NCBI GenBank assembly: GCA_021158805.1
Contig: JAGGTZ010000225.1
Location: 1 to 6,798, forward strand
Origin: Thermoproteota archaeon
GTDB lineage: Archaea; Korarchaeota; Korarchaeia; Korarchaeales; Korarchaeaceae
Direction: 5' to 3'
DNA length: 6,798 bases
A program made the translations under genes and the position numbers. The number at the start of each line of letters is the position of its first letter. The stretch's first letter is position 1. The notes beneath the pieces were generated by a model that saw only the letters and a program-made list of their open reading frames with translations, searched no databases and was not told the DNA's origin. Shown here piece by piece: positions 1 through 6,182 of the stretch.

Positions 1-509
1 TGCGTTATATTAAATTCTCTCAATATTTCGATAAACGCTGGGTTAGAATACCAACTATCATTTCTTATCTCCCATCCCAGGCTCATATCATTAGTTATTG
101 AAGATAGAAACTCCCTTACATTACTTACATTCTCATCTGACGAGTCGAATGATGGGGGACTCTGGAATATCGCCACTTTAGCTCTTAGCTCCTTTGCCAC
201 AGCCCTAAATGACTCCCATGCCTCGAAATTGCTCTTGGAGGGCCTGAATAGTCCCCTATCTCCTTCTGGTGGAAGGCCGGCCTTATTCCAGATTCTGCTT
301 CTTGGGTCGTGTGTAATAACCATCCAAACCTTTAATGTGAATTCAAAACTCTCAGGAGCCTCTCTCCTCCATTTAGAGGCTGTTTCCAGTTTAGGAAGCT
401 TGTAGAAAGTTTTCTGTACTTCTACAAGGTCTAATTCCTCATAGTACTTTCTCTTAGAGACTTGAAAACCACAACAACCAATCCTTATTACGGGACCAGG
501 TACCCCCAT
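1..509 (-). CDS. DUF72 (YecE-like) family protein, C-terminal part beyond window
   Basis: The reverse strand reads open from an ATG at 509-507 to the window edge, giving 169 complete codons; family members are usually about 230-290 residues, so the C-terminal third is missing. DUF72 hallmarks occur in order: the opening strand IRIGCCGF (residues 8-15), LVEVQKTFYKLP (28-39, compare the family's TVEvNsTFYrlP), FEFTLKVWMVITHDPR (55-70, the F-x-F-K-...-TH strand), KVAIFQSPPSF (111-121, family LgQ.PPsF) and GWEIRNDSWY (145-154, family EfRh.sW). DUF72 proteins have a TIM-barrel-like fold; their biochemical function is not established. The start lies inside the end of the upstream RuBisCO-like gene, a 22-base overlap in another frame, so translational coupling is likely. 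Family call is firm; function unknown. Confidence 0.9.
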   Translation of the reverse strand, partial: MGVPGPVIRIGCCGFQVSKRKYYEELDLVEVQKTFYKLPKLETASKWRREAPESFEFTLKVWMVITHDPRSRIWNKAGLPPEGDRGLFRPSKSNFEAWESFRAVAKELRAKVAIFQSPPSFDSSDENVSNVREFLSSITNDMSLGWEIRNDSWYSNPAFIEILREFNIT

Positions 510-1564
510 TTCTCTACTGCTACCCCCACGTCCTTATTCCTACGAATTACTGATAATAGACTTTCACCTCTCATGAAGGAATCAAGAATCTCCCTGAGGG
601 AAGAAATACCCTTGATTAATCCCGAAGGATGGCCATATACACCCAGATCTCCCATGAGTACTACCCCTAGGTCATCAGGAACGTTTGCTATGATATTGCC
701 GGGATGGATGCGTGGTGAAGTTATGGGCATAGATGGAGACTTACCATCTCCTATGATTGTATCTAGTTTCTTAACCCATTCCACTTCTTCTTGCCTGTTT
801 ATAGCTGGCCTTTCAACAAGATCGAATCCCAACTCTCTAAGTACACTAAGTAATATCTCTAGGGGAATACCACACGAACTCATACATCCCACATTTCTCG
901 CTGCGAGGAATAATCTCCCCCTGAACTCTAGGACATCGTTAATTCTGGCTAGGTCTCGGCATAGGTTAACATAAACACCCTTCAATCCTATAGAAACGGC
1001 CTTGTCTAGAAGCTCTAAATCGCTCGGTAATGTCATGAAATACAGCACTTTCTTCCCATAATCATCTCGAATATGGTCTATTGAATCAACAATTTGGTGA
1101 GCACGATCGTAGTAAGGGGATACTTCGTTATCCCTCAGATATGGGGGGTCAAATCCTACGTCTAGGCCAGCCGAACTCATGATCCGAAAAAGCTTGGCGT
1201 GATCTGAAGGATGTAATATGGACCCTAAACCAACAGATGAGGCGATAGATGGCCCCCTAACTCCCATATACTTCCTGAATTCAGATTTACCCATCTTAGG
1301 TCCAATCCTAAATTTTCTTGGTAGCTCTACTTTCTTTATAGTACACAGTTTCTCAGGAAATATCCTTGATATCAACTCTACAACATCAAAGAGCAGAGCT
1401 AATGGTCCCTCAGATTCATAAAAGTCATCTGATATGCTTATGGTATAAGTATGGTCTTCTTCGCTTATATGGAGGAACCTTTGTATATCTCCACTTAATA
1501 CGTCCGATGGGTCACTAAGAGATACCCCTTGCCTACACTTCATGCTGATTATCAATACTTTCAC
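488..1564 (-). CDS. Divergent RuBisCO-like protein with degenerate active site
   Basis: 358 residues, aligned by eye to the RuBisCO large chain/RuBisCO-like (form IV) family. The N-terminal domain ends with GPLALLFDVVELI (53-65) and VELPRKFRIGPKMG (79-92), matching the family's 'lP..f.GP.fG' entry to the barrel. Residues 104-154 align without gaps to the first barrel strands, ending at YYDR. Further matches are the strand VLYFMTLPSD (173-182), ARNVG (222-226, the HRA region), MPITSPRIHPGN (279-290, the SSGG-HPGN region) and GVYGHPSG (308-315, the GG..GHP.G phosphate region). Key residues are gone: KPK lysines are G112 and G114, carbamyl-lysine is F138, metal Asp/Glu are P140/P141, active-site His is A222, and the loop-6 lysine segment is shortened. 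Arg295 (R223) and Ser379 (S283) equivalents persist. RuBisCO and enolase activity are therefore unlikely; the role is unknown. The start is GTG, about 6 bases after a predicted transcription start; TTG at codon 4, better spaced from AGGTG, is an alternative. It is shorter than typical members (about 410-470). Confidence 0.82.
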   Translation of the reverse strand: MKVLIISMKCRQGVSLSDPSDVLSGDIQRFLHISEEDHTYTISISDDFYESEGPLALLFDVVELISRIFPEKLCTIKKVELPRKFRIGPKMGKSEFRKYMGVRGPSIASSVGLGSILHPSDHAKLFRIMSSAGLDVGFDPPYLRDNEVSPYYDRAHQIVDSIDHIRDDYGKKVLYFMTLPSDLELLDKAVSIGLKGVYVNLCRDLARINDVLEFRGRLFLAARNVGCMSSCGIPLEILLSVLRELGFDLVERPAINRQEEVEWVKKLDTIIGDGKSPSMPITSPRIHPGNIIANVPDDLGVVLMGDLGVYGHPSGLIKGISSLREILDSFMRGESLLSVIRRNKDVGVAVEKWGYLVP

Positions 1565-1592
1565 CTTCTATTGATAGCCAGACCTTGGAGTT

Positions 1593-1600
1593 CCTTAAAT
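1593..1600. promoter_or_regulatory. Shared bidirectional TATA-like element
   Basis: CCTTAAAT lies in the 59-base gap between the divergent RuBisCO-like and Clp1-like genes. Its TTAA core reads as a TATA box on both strands. Counting about 26 bases downstream puts a start near 1623 on the plus strand, immediately before the kinase ATG (1624), and near 1570 on the minus strand, about 6 bases before the GTG (1564). Both genes would then be leaderless or nearly so, in line with the absence of a well-placed Shine-Dalgarno before either start. Predicted from spacing only. Confidence 0.5.
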
Positions 1601-1623
1601 CGTTTAGGTGGGTTGCTATCTAG

Positions 1624-2865
1624 ATGGAGAAGGAAATTGAACTAAGAAGAGGAGAGGGAATATTGCTGAGAAGCCCCCTCAGATTTGAAGTTCTCTCCGG
1701 GGAGGTTGAATCTTGGGGAGTTACTATCGATGAAACATCAGTAGATCTAGAGGGCGTCGAACTGCTGATTGTTAGTAGGAGTGATGTTTCTAAATTGAAG
1801 GTAGATGGGAGCTTCGGAAGGATAAGTAATCCAATCCCTGAATGGTGGTTAAACCTCCCAGAGAAAATAGTTGGAAAGAAGGTCATGCTAATAGGTCGAG
1901 TAGACTCAGGTAAGAGCTCTACAATGCTGTACTTCATAAATAAAATTGTTTCAATAGGAACTAACGTTGGCATAGTGGACTCCGATATTGGCCAATCGGA
2001 CCTAGGTCCACCCGGTGTGATCTCCTCCAAAACAATAGAGGAGCCCATTTTACACACTAAAATTCTAAAACCAGACTTCATGTATTTCATAGGAGATAAG
2101 ACGCCCAATGGGCACTTCCTCCCTATGATAAAGGGATCCATTGAAGCACTGAAGGCCGTCAGAAGTTCGACAGTACTGATAAATACAACTGGCTTCGTTG
2201 ATGGTGGGGCTGCTAGAGCTCTGAAGAGGTTTAAGGCTGAGTTCCTAGAACCTGACATAGTAATAGCTATCGAGAGGAAAGAAGGGGCTCTAGACCATAT
2301 CGCTAGATCGCTTCCGAAGGATATAAAGGTGTATAAGGTGAAATCCCCAGTTGGTAAGAGCGCTAAGGAGAGATCTTATAGGATAGCAGTCAGGAGATCT
2401 CTACTAAGGAAATTTCTAGAAGGATCTAAAACGCTGGAACTAGATCTAAGTAGTCTAGAACTCAGGAATACCTATCTCTTTACTGGTGAGAGCAAGCCTG
2501 ATTATATCCCCTTCTTGGAAACGGTTCTAGGTACTAAGATATTGTGGCTAGAGGAATCCCCAGATATGTTAATAGTGCTAACGGAGGGCCTTCCTGACAG
2601 GAGAAAGATAGCGAACATCGCAGATCTACTCCATAAGGAAGTTAAGGTCGGTACCGTACAACACTACAATGGACTTTACGTGGGATTACTTGGTAAAGGA
2701 AGGTGTTTGGGAATTGGAATACTGGAATCCATTGATCTAAATAAGAAGAGTGTCAGGATAACAACACCAGTTCATGAGAGAAATATAGAAGGTTTAGCTT
2801 TTGGCTACATCAGATTTAATGCTAATGGTGAGGAGATAGGTACGAGGGGGATGAATATACCATGA
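1624..2865 (+). CDS. Clp1/Grc3-type polynucleotide 5'-kinase
   Basis: 413 residues, full length for archaeal Clp1/Grc3-family kinases, which phosphorylate 5'-hydroxyl ends of RNA (and DNA in characterised archaeal enzymes) with ATP and are thought to act in RNA processing or repair. A short N-terminal beta domain (1-70) precedes the kinase core. The Walker A loop is GRVDSGKSS (91-99), preceded by the strand KKVMLI. DSDIGQSDLGPPG (119-131) is the family's D-x-D-x-GQ...PG motif, and NTTGFVDG (187-194) corresponds to the T-x-G-(W/F) element. The C-terminal beta domain includes GLYVGLLGKGRCLGIGIL (350-367) and TPVHERNIEGLAFGYIRF (381-398), typical of the family. The ATG is probably leaderless, placed about 26 bases after the TATA element. 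Its stop overlaps the glycerate kinase start by ATGA. Family call is firm; substrate preference (RNA versus DNA, tRNA versus rRNA) cannot be read from the sequence. Confidence 0.92.
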   Translation: MEKEIELRRGEGILLRSPLRFEVLSGEVESWGVTIDETSVDLEGVELLIVSRSDVSKLKVDGSFGRISNPIPEWWLNLPEKIVGKKVMLIGRVDSGKSSTMLYFINKIVSIGTNVGIVDSDIGQSDLGPPGVISSKTIEEPILHTKILKPDFMYFIGDKTPNGHFLPMIKGSIEALKAVRSSTVLINTTGFVDGGAARALKRFKAEFLEPDIVIAIERKEGALDHIARSLPKDIKVYKVKSPVGKSAKERSYRIAVRRSLLRKFLEGSKTLELDLSSLELRNTYLFTGESKPDYIPFLETVLGTKILWLEESPDMLIVLTEGLPDRRKIANIADLLHKEVKVGTVQHYNGLYVGLLGKGRCLGIGILESIDLNKKSVRITTPVHERNIEGLAFGYIRFNANGEEIGTRGMNIP

Positions 2866-4247
2866 GTTTCCGATATATTAAGAACCTAGACGAATTAGTC
2901 TCTAACGCTAAGACGCAGAACGATAGAAATGCCAGAAGATCCCTTTTATTGGCATTAGATAGGGCTATTTCAGCTGCTGACTCTTATAGAGCTGTTTCGA
3001 CTAAAATTTCAAACAATGAAATAGTATTTGGCACCTCATCAGTTGATTTGGGGGAATTCAATAATCTATTCGTTGTAGGGGCTGGTAAAGCCGGTAGTAT
3101 GATGGCCAAGGCAGTAGAGGAGAAAATAGGTGATAGAATAGTAGAGGGTCTAGTTAATGTTCCCTCAGGGACTGAGAAATCCACTAAACTCAATAAGATA
3201 CAACTCAATCCAGCAGGCCACCCAACCCCTAATGAGGGGAGCGTAGAAGGCGCTAAAAAAATCTTAGAGATAGCTAGGAAGGCAAAAGATGGAGATCTCG
3301 TCTTAACATTGATTTCTGGTGGCGGATCTGCTTTAATGGAGTATCCAATGAAAGGTATCTCTTTAGAGGATCTAAGAAGAATGAACAGACTTCTCGTCCT
3401 CAGTGGTGCTAATATCAAAGAGATCAATGCTGTAAGAAAGCATGTCTCCCAAATAAAAGGGGGCAGATTGGCAAAAGCAGCGTATCCTGCCACCATTGTC
3501 TCACTAATTATCTCGGATGTGATAGGAGATCCCCTTGATACCATCGCTTCAGGTCCGACAGCCCCAGACGAGACGACATTCCAAGATGCTTGGGAGGTAC
3601 TGGAGAATTATGATTTAGTGGATAAGATGCCCGAATCTGTGATAAGGGTATTGAAAGAGGGTTTGAATGGCAATGTACCTGAAACCCCAAAACCGGACGA
3701 TGAAGTTTTCGAAAATGTGTTCAATATAATAGTCGCCAATAACACAAGATCCGTACAAGCTGCCGAGAGATTCCTCACAGAAATGGGTTATAATACGCTA
3801 CTACTTGGATCTAGAGTCCAAGGAGAAGCTAAATACATAGGTAGATTTTTAGCAGGATTGGCGGCTTCAATATATCACGAAGCTGTCCCTATATCGCCAC
3901 CAGCTGCTGTGATAGCTGGTGGAGAGACGACAGTCACCGTTACAGGGCAGGGAATAGGGGGAAGGAACCAGGAACTAGTACTAGGTGCTGTTAGGGATCT
4001 CTCAGGGATGGACGGGGTATCTCTAGCTTCCATAGGGACTGATGGTATAGATGGAGTCTCAGAAGCTGCCGGGGCTATATGCGATGGACATACGTTAGAT
4101 AGGGCCCTTAAAGAAGGTTTGAGACCAGAAACTTTCCTAAAGAACAATGACTCTCATACATTCTTCTCATGGTTAGGAGACCTCCTTATAACTGGGCCTA
4201 CCCTGACGAACGTCATGGATGTAATGGGGATTGTAATTCAGGAATAG
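2862..4247 (+). CDS. Glycerate 2-kinase (MOFRL family)
   Basis: 461 residues, the usual size for two-domain glycerate kinases of the GckA/MOFRL type. Archaeal members convert D-glycerate and ATP to 2-phosphoglycerate, feeding the lower Embden-Meyerhof route, for example from the branched Entner-Doudoroff pathway. Motifs in order: VVGAGKAGSMM (71-81), GHPTPNEGS (119-127), LISGGGSAL (150-158), INAVRKHVSQIKGGRLA (188-204), ISDVIGDPLDTIASGPT (217-233), AGGETTVTVTGQGIGGRNQE (352-371), TDGIDGVSEAAGA (393-405) and NDSHTFF (429-435). The C-terminal MOFRL domain ends TGPTLTNVMDVMGIVI (444-459), where members usually have TGPTGTNV; the Gly-to-Leu change at 448 is unusual. It starts on the ATGA overlap with the Clp1-like gene, with a G-rich stretch (GAGGGGG) about 11 bases upstream, so the two are co-transcribed and probably translationally coupled. 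A functional reason for pairing RNA 5'-kinase and glycerate kinase is not evident. Confidence 0.94.
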   Translation: MSFRYIKNLDELVSNAKTQNDRNARRSLLLALDRAISAADSYRAVSTKISNNEIVFGTSSVDLGEFNNLFVVGAGKAGSMMAKAVEEKIGDRIVEGLVNVPSGTEKSTKLNKIQLNPAGHPTPNEGSVEGAKKILEIARKAKDGDLVLTLISGGGSALMEYPMKGISLEDLRRMNRLLVLSGANIKEINAVRKHVSQIKGGRLAKAAYPATIVSLIISDVIGDPLDTIASGPTAPDETTFQDAWEVLENYDLVDKMPESVIRVLKEGLNGNVPETPKPDDEVFENVFNIIVANNTRSVQAAERFLTEMGYNTLLLGSRVQGEAKYIGRFLAGLAASIYHEAVPISPPAAVIAGGETTVTVTGQGIGGRNQELVLGAVRDLSGMDGVSLASIGTDGIDGVSEAAGAICDGHTLDRALKEGLRPETFLKNNDSHTFFSWLGDLLITGPTLTNVMDVMGIVIQE

Positions 4248-4263
4248 ATTGCTTGGATAATCA

Positions 4264-4287
4264 TTTTAAATAGAGAATACATTTAAG
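4264..4287 (+). promoter_or_regulatory. Tandem TATA-like boxes upstream of TRAM-TrmB operon
   Basis: The 54-base gap after the glycerate kinase gene holds two AT-rich TATA-like elements, TTTTAAAT (about 4264-4270) and ATTTAAG (4281-4287). A start about 26 bases after the first would fall near 4293, leaving a short leader containing GGGAG before the GTG at 4302. A start after the second would fall near 4311, giving an almost leaderless ATG at 4314. The two boxes thus predict two different translation starts. Confidence 0.45.
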
Positions 4288-4301
4288 ATGTAAGGGAGCT
4301 A

Positions 4302-4622
4302 GTGGGGAATAACATGCCTAGGAGAAATCCAAAGGGAAATGACTCTTCCCGTGGATGGAAGGGTAGACTAGGCAGGAAAGCCAAAGGAACCTTATATATC
4401 ACTAGATTTGATAAACCAGAGGAAAGAAAGGGAGAAATAAAGTCGGGAGATCTAATAAAAGTCCTAGTACAATCAGTTAACAGGAGAGGAGAAGGAGAAG
4501 GTATCTACATGGGAAGACCTGTGGTTATAGTGGGGGCAGCAGACCCAGGGATCACAGTCACTGCTAAGGTAAGAAAGGTATCCGGAGGTAGGATCATCGC
4601 AGAAATGGTGAAAAATGACTAA
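4302..4622 (+). CDS. Small TRAM-domain RNA-binding protein with basic N-terminal tail
   Basis: 106 residues from the GTG. Residues 45-104 form a TRAM domain, a small beta-barrel that binds RNA: EIKSGDLIKVLVQSVNRRGE resembles the family's 'v..Gd.y.v.i.d..r.GdGia' strand and turn, followed by GRPVVIVGAADPGITVTAKV (71-90), matching 'gf.vFVpga.pGe.v...i'. The first 28 residues are rich in Arg, Lys and Gly (PRRNPKG, RGWKGRLGRKAKG) and probably disordered, adding positive charge for RNA contact. Stand-alone TRAM proteins are common in archaea, where some have been proposed as RNA chaperones. The start is uncertain: GTG at 4302 lies only about 3 bases after GGAG, while ATG at 4314 suits a leaderless transcript and would drop four residues. 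The TAA stop shares one base with the next gene's ATG, indicating an operon. Confidence 0.88.
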   Translation: MGNNMPRRNPKGNDSSRGWKGRLGRKAKGTLYITRFDKPEERKGEIKSGDLIKVLVQSVNRRGEGEGIYMGRPVVIVGAADPGITVTAKVRKVSGGRIIAEMVKND

Positions 4623-5356
4623 TGGGAGATCGTAAAACACTTGAAAGGCTTGAAAAATTGCTTAAGGAGCTAGGGTTCACTGTATACGAAGCGAGGATGC
4701 TTTCATATTTAAGTATCATGAGAAAACCATTGAAGGTAAAGGAGATAAGTTCAGGAACTAATATTCCAAGGACTAAGGTATATGAGGTAGCGGATTCTTT
4801 GGTGGAAAGGGGCTTTATTGAGCTTGTGAGCAGTAAGCCTCTAATGTTTAGATCTCCTCCTCTTAATGAACTTCCGAGTCTACTCATAAAGGAGCTATTA
4901 GAGGAGTTCAAGCGAAAGGTTTCTTTAATGAATAAGATATCAAGATTAGAACTAGAGGAAGGCTTCTGGCCGCTGGAGAAAACTATAATCCCCCTATATG
5001 GCACCTCAATCATAGCACATATGGCTAATTTCGTCATAGCAGGAGCTAGGGAGTTCTTAATACTAATGACTACAAGGAAATCCTTTAATGCTCTTAATAT
5101 TGAATTTCCCAACAAAGATGTTAAAATTAGAGTCTTAGTGGACTCCTACGAACTACTCAGGGAGGTGAGTTCTCCCAGAATATCAGAGATCAGATTGAGC
5201 AGATATGATATATTTGCCGTAGTCTCAGAGCAGTCAGCCGTTATCTCCAATGAAGAGCTGTCTGTGGGACTATATGTGTCTAGAGAAGAACTACTCTCAT
5301 TTATGAGGTCCATCATGGAGATGCTCTTCGAGTTCGCTGTCCCGATTCCCAGATAA
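4622..5356 (+). CDS. TrmB-family transcriptional regulator
   Basis: 244 residues. An N-terminal winged helix-turn-helix (about 9-80) matches the TrmB family closely: LLKELGFTVYEARMLSYL (13-30), LKVKEISSGTNIPR (37-50), the recognition helix TKVYEVADSLVERGFI (51-66), then the wing ending KPLMFRSPP (72-80). A charged helical linker (about 82-112) leads to a C-terminal domain (about 122-238) with the alternating strands and helices of the phospholipase-D-like TrmB effector region, including REFLILMT (143-150) and DVKIRVLVDS (166-175). No HxK catalytic motif is present, as expected for regulators. TrmB proteins often control sugar uptake or central metabolism, but some are global regulators; the ligand here is unknown. 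The start overlaps the TRAM stop by one base, with GGTGA at 4607-4611 as ribosome site. Co-transcription suggests it may also control its own operon or the adjacent glycerate kinase unit. Confidence 0.87.
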   Translation: MGDRKTLERLEKLLKELGFTVYEARMLSYLSIMRKPLKVKEISSGTNIPRTKVYEVADSLVERGFIELVSSKPLMFRSPPLNELPSLLIKELLEEFKRKVSLMNKISRLELEEGFWPLEKTIIPLYGTSIIAHMANFVIAGAREFLILMTTRKSFNALNIEFPNKDVKIRVLVDSYELLREVSSPRISEIRLSRYDIFAVVSEQSAVISNEELSVGLYVSREELLSFMRSIMEMLFEFAVPIPR

Positions 5357-5358
5357 AG

Positions 5359-5365
5359 TTAAAAA
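5359..5365 (+). promoter_or_regulatory. TATA-like box for the 5398-6136 gene pair
   Basis: TTAAAAA follows directly after the regulator's stop codon. A start about 26 bases downstream falls near 5386-5388, giving a leader of roughly 10 bases, at the edge of the GGAGG ribosome site. Confidence 0.4.
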
Positions 5366-5384
5366 CTCCATCTCAAATTAGAGA

Positions 5385-5389
5385 GGAGG
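5385..5389 (+). promoter_or_regulatory. Shine-Dalgarno supporting a TTG start
   Basis: GGAGG within GAGAGGAGGGGGAAG lies 8 bases before the TTG at 5398. No ATG or GTG occurs nearby in frame, so this strong site decides the TTG as start of the downstream gene. Confidence 0.65.
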
Positions 5390-5397
5390 GGGAAGTA

Positions 5398-5784
5398 TTG
5401 GGATCTGAGGATAAAGAAGAGTGTGAGTGGGAATTAGAACTAATTAGACTAAGTTCATTGACCGACTTGCTCAGACTAGCTGCAGCATCAAATTCAATTA
5501 CGGTACTTGTGGATTTTTGGAGCTCTACCCTAAACAAGAGAGTACTAGGGACCTTCGCTAATAACTACGGCGCCATGAAGCCAGATATATTCTCCTATGT
5601 TGTATATGAGGCAGAGGAGGAAGGAGGATTCCTTATCTACAAGGCAGATGAAGGAGGGGAGCAGTACGATTTTGCTAAGGTACCATCAGCAGCCGGAAGT
5701 ATAACCTTCCCTATCGTTAAGCTAGCCGAAGAGCCTCATTGGTTCTCCAAGAGAGTGTCTAACGTTGAACATGAAGAACATTAG
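5398..5784 (+). CDS. Uncharacterised small acidic protein, possible Cys-less thioredoxin fold
   Basis: 128 residues, soluble, with no signal peptide or membrane segment. The TTG start is chosen for the strong GGAGG site 8 bases upstream. The protein is acidic at the N-terminus (GSEDKEECEWELE) and has an EAEEEGG stretch (71-77). I do not recognise the family with confidence. Residues 20-42 (a helix, then SITVLVDFWSS) resemble the first helix and central strand of thioredoxins, where VDFWA precedes WCGPC; here SSTLN follows, with no redox cysteines. TFPIVKL (103-109) could stand in for the strand carrying the conserved cis-proline, although the spacing is about 15 residues longer than in E. coli thioredoxin. 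The only cysteine is C9. The gene overlaps the next membrane-protein gene by 14 bases, so the two are probably co-expressed and may work together. It could instead be an unrelated archaeal orphan family. Confidence 0.7.
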   Translation: MGSEDKEECEWELELIRLSSLTDLLRLAAASNSITVLVDFWSSTLNKRVLGTFANNYGAMKPDIFSYVVYEAEEEGGFLIYKADEGGEQYDFAKVPSAAGSITFPIVKLAEEPHWFSKRVSNVEHEEH

Positions 5785-6136
5785 GGTATATAAACACGCC
5801 TACATAGTTATCCTTGGAATCCTAGGCGTACTAGCCGCAAGCTTAACCTACCTAGCAATAATAAATTCAGATAGTGACTTAACGGTTACTCTATATTGCG
5901 AACAGAATGGTCTCGTCGTTAGGATAGAGAACTATGGTAATCCTACCAGGATATTCTCTATTAGCATAGCTGAGGGTGACAAGATAATTCTGCTTAAATG
6001 GATAGGTACAACGATAGGTGGCGGTCAGAGGCTAGATATCCCCATTACGGTTCCTGGATCCAATGGTGGGGATATAAAGGTATCCTTGACCTCTGATAGT
6101 CGGGTGATATCTGGACTAAAGTGCAATCCCCCATAG
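5771..6136 (+). CDS. Small single-pass membrane protein with beta-rich outer domain
   Basis: 121 residues from the ATG; an in-frame TTG six bases upstream would add two residues. A basic start (K2, R5, K8) precedes one hydrophobic segment, about residues 9-31 (AYIVILGILGVLAASLTYLA), predicting a cytoplasmic N-terminus and an external C-terminal domain of about 90 residues. That domain looks like a beta sandwich: LVVRIENYGNPTRIFSISI (48-66), then GGGQRLDIPITVPG (83-96) and DIKVSLTSDSRV (101-112). This resembles the 'l.N.Gn....i..v.i ... l.pG....i.v' layout of CARDB-like and archaeal pilin/archaellum-accessory domains. Cysteines C43 and C118 flank the domain and could form a disulfide. No clear lipobox or pilin-cleavage site is visible. 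It overlaps the preceding gene by 14 bases. Function unknown. Confidence 0.75.
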   Translation: MKNIRVYKHAYIVILGILGVLAASLTYLAIINSDSDLTVTLYCEQNGLVVRIENYGNPTRIFSISIAEGDKIILLKWIGTTIGGGQRLDIPITVPGSNGGDIKVSLTSDSRVISGLKCNPP

Positions 6137-6154
6137 ATGGGTCCCCAGGTAGAA

Positions 6155-6161
6155 TTTTTAT
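6155..6161 (+). promoter_or_regulatory. TATA-like box for tRNA-Pro
   Basis: TTTTTAT lies in the 46-base gap before the tRNA. Counting about 26 bases downstream places transcription start at about 6184, essentially at the mature tRNA 5' end (6183), so little or no leader would need removal by RNase P. Confidence 0.55.
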
Positions 6162-6182
6162 TTCAAACTAGGACTTCCTTTG

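Noticed and set aside
462..974. Open plus-strand frame of 170 codons
   Set aside because: It is antisense to the RuBisCO-like and DUF72 genes, whose family motifs are clear. Its translation is rich in Ser, Thr and Pro and matches nothing recognisable.
1620..2258. Open minus-strand frame of 212 codons
   Set aside because: It is the antisense shadow of the Clp1-like kinase, including its Walker A region.
2984..3690. Open minus-strand frames opposite the glycerate kinase gene
   Set aside because: They are antisense to well-conserved kinase motifs and have no ribosome site or recognisable domain.
488..4247. A functional carbon pathway joining the RuBisCO relative to glycerate kinase (RuBisCO product to phosphoglycerate)
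   Set aside because: The RuBisCO-like protein lacks the lysines, metal ligands and loop 6 needed for carboxylation, and the two genes are on opposite strands. Proximity alone does not support the pathway.
4248..4301. Intrinsic terminator after glycerate kinase
   Set aside because: ATTTTAAAT has a short T-run but no stable hairpin before it; it fits better as a TATA-like element.
4594..5115. Open minus-strand frame of 173 codons
   Set aside because: It is antisense to the TrmB-like winged helix, with composition typical of a shadow frame.
5471..5560. Catalytic thioredoxin from the VLVDFW motif
   Set aside because: No CxxC follows and the only cysteine is near the N-terminus, so a redox role is not supported.
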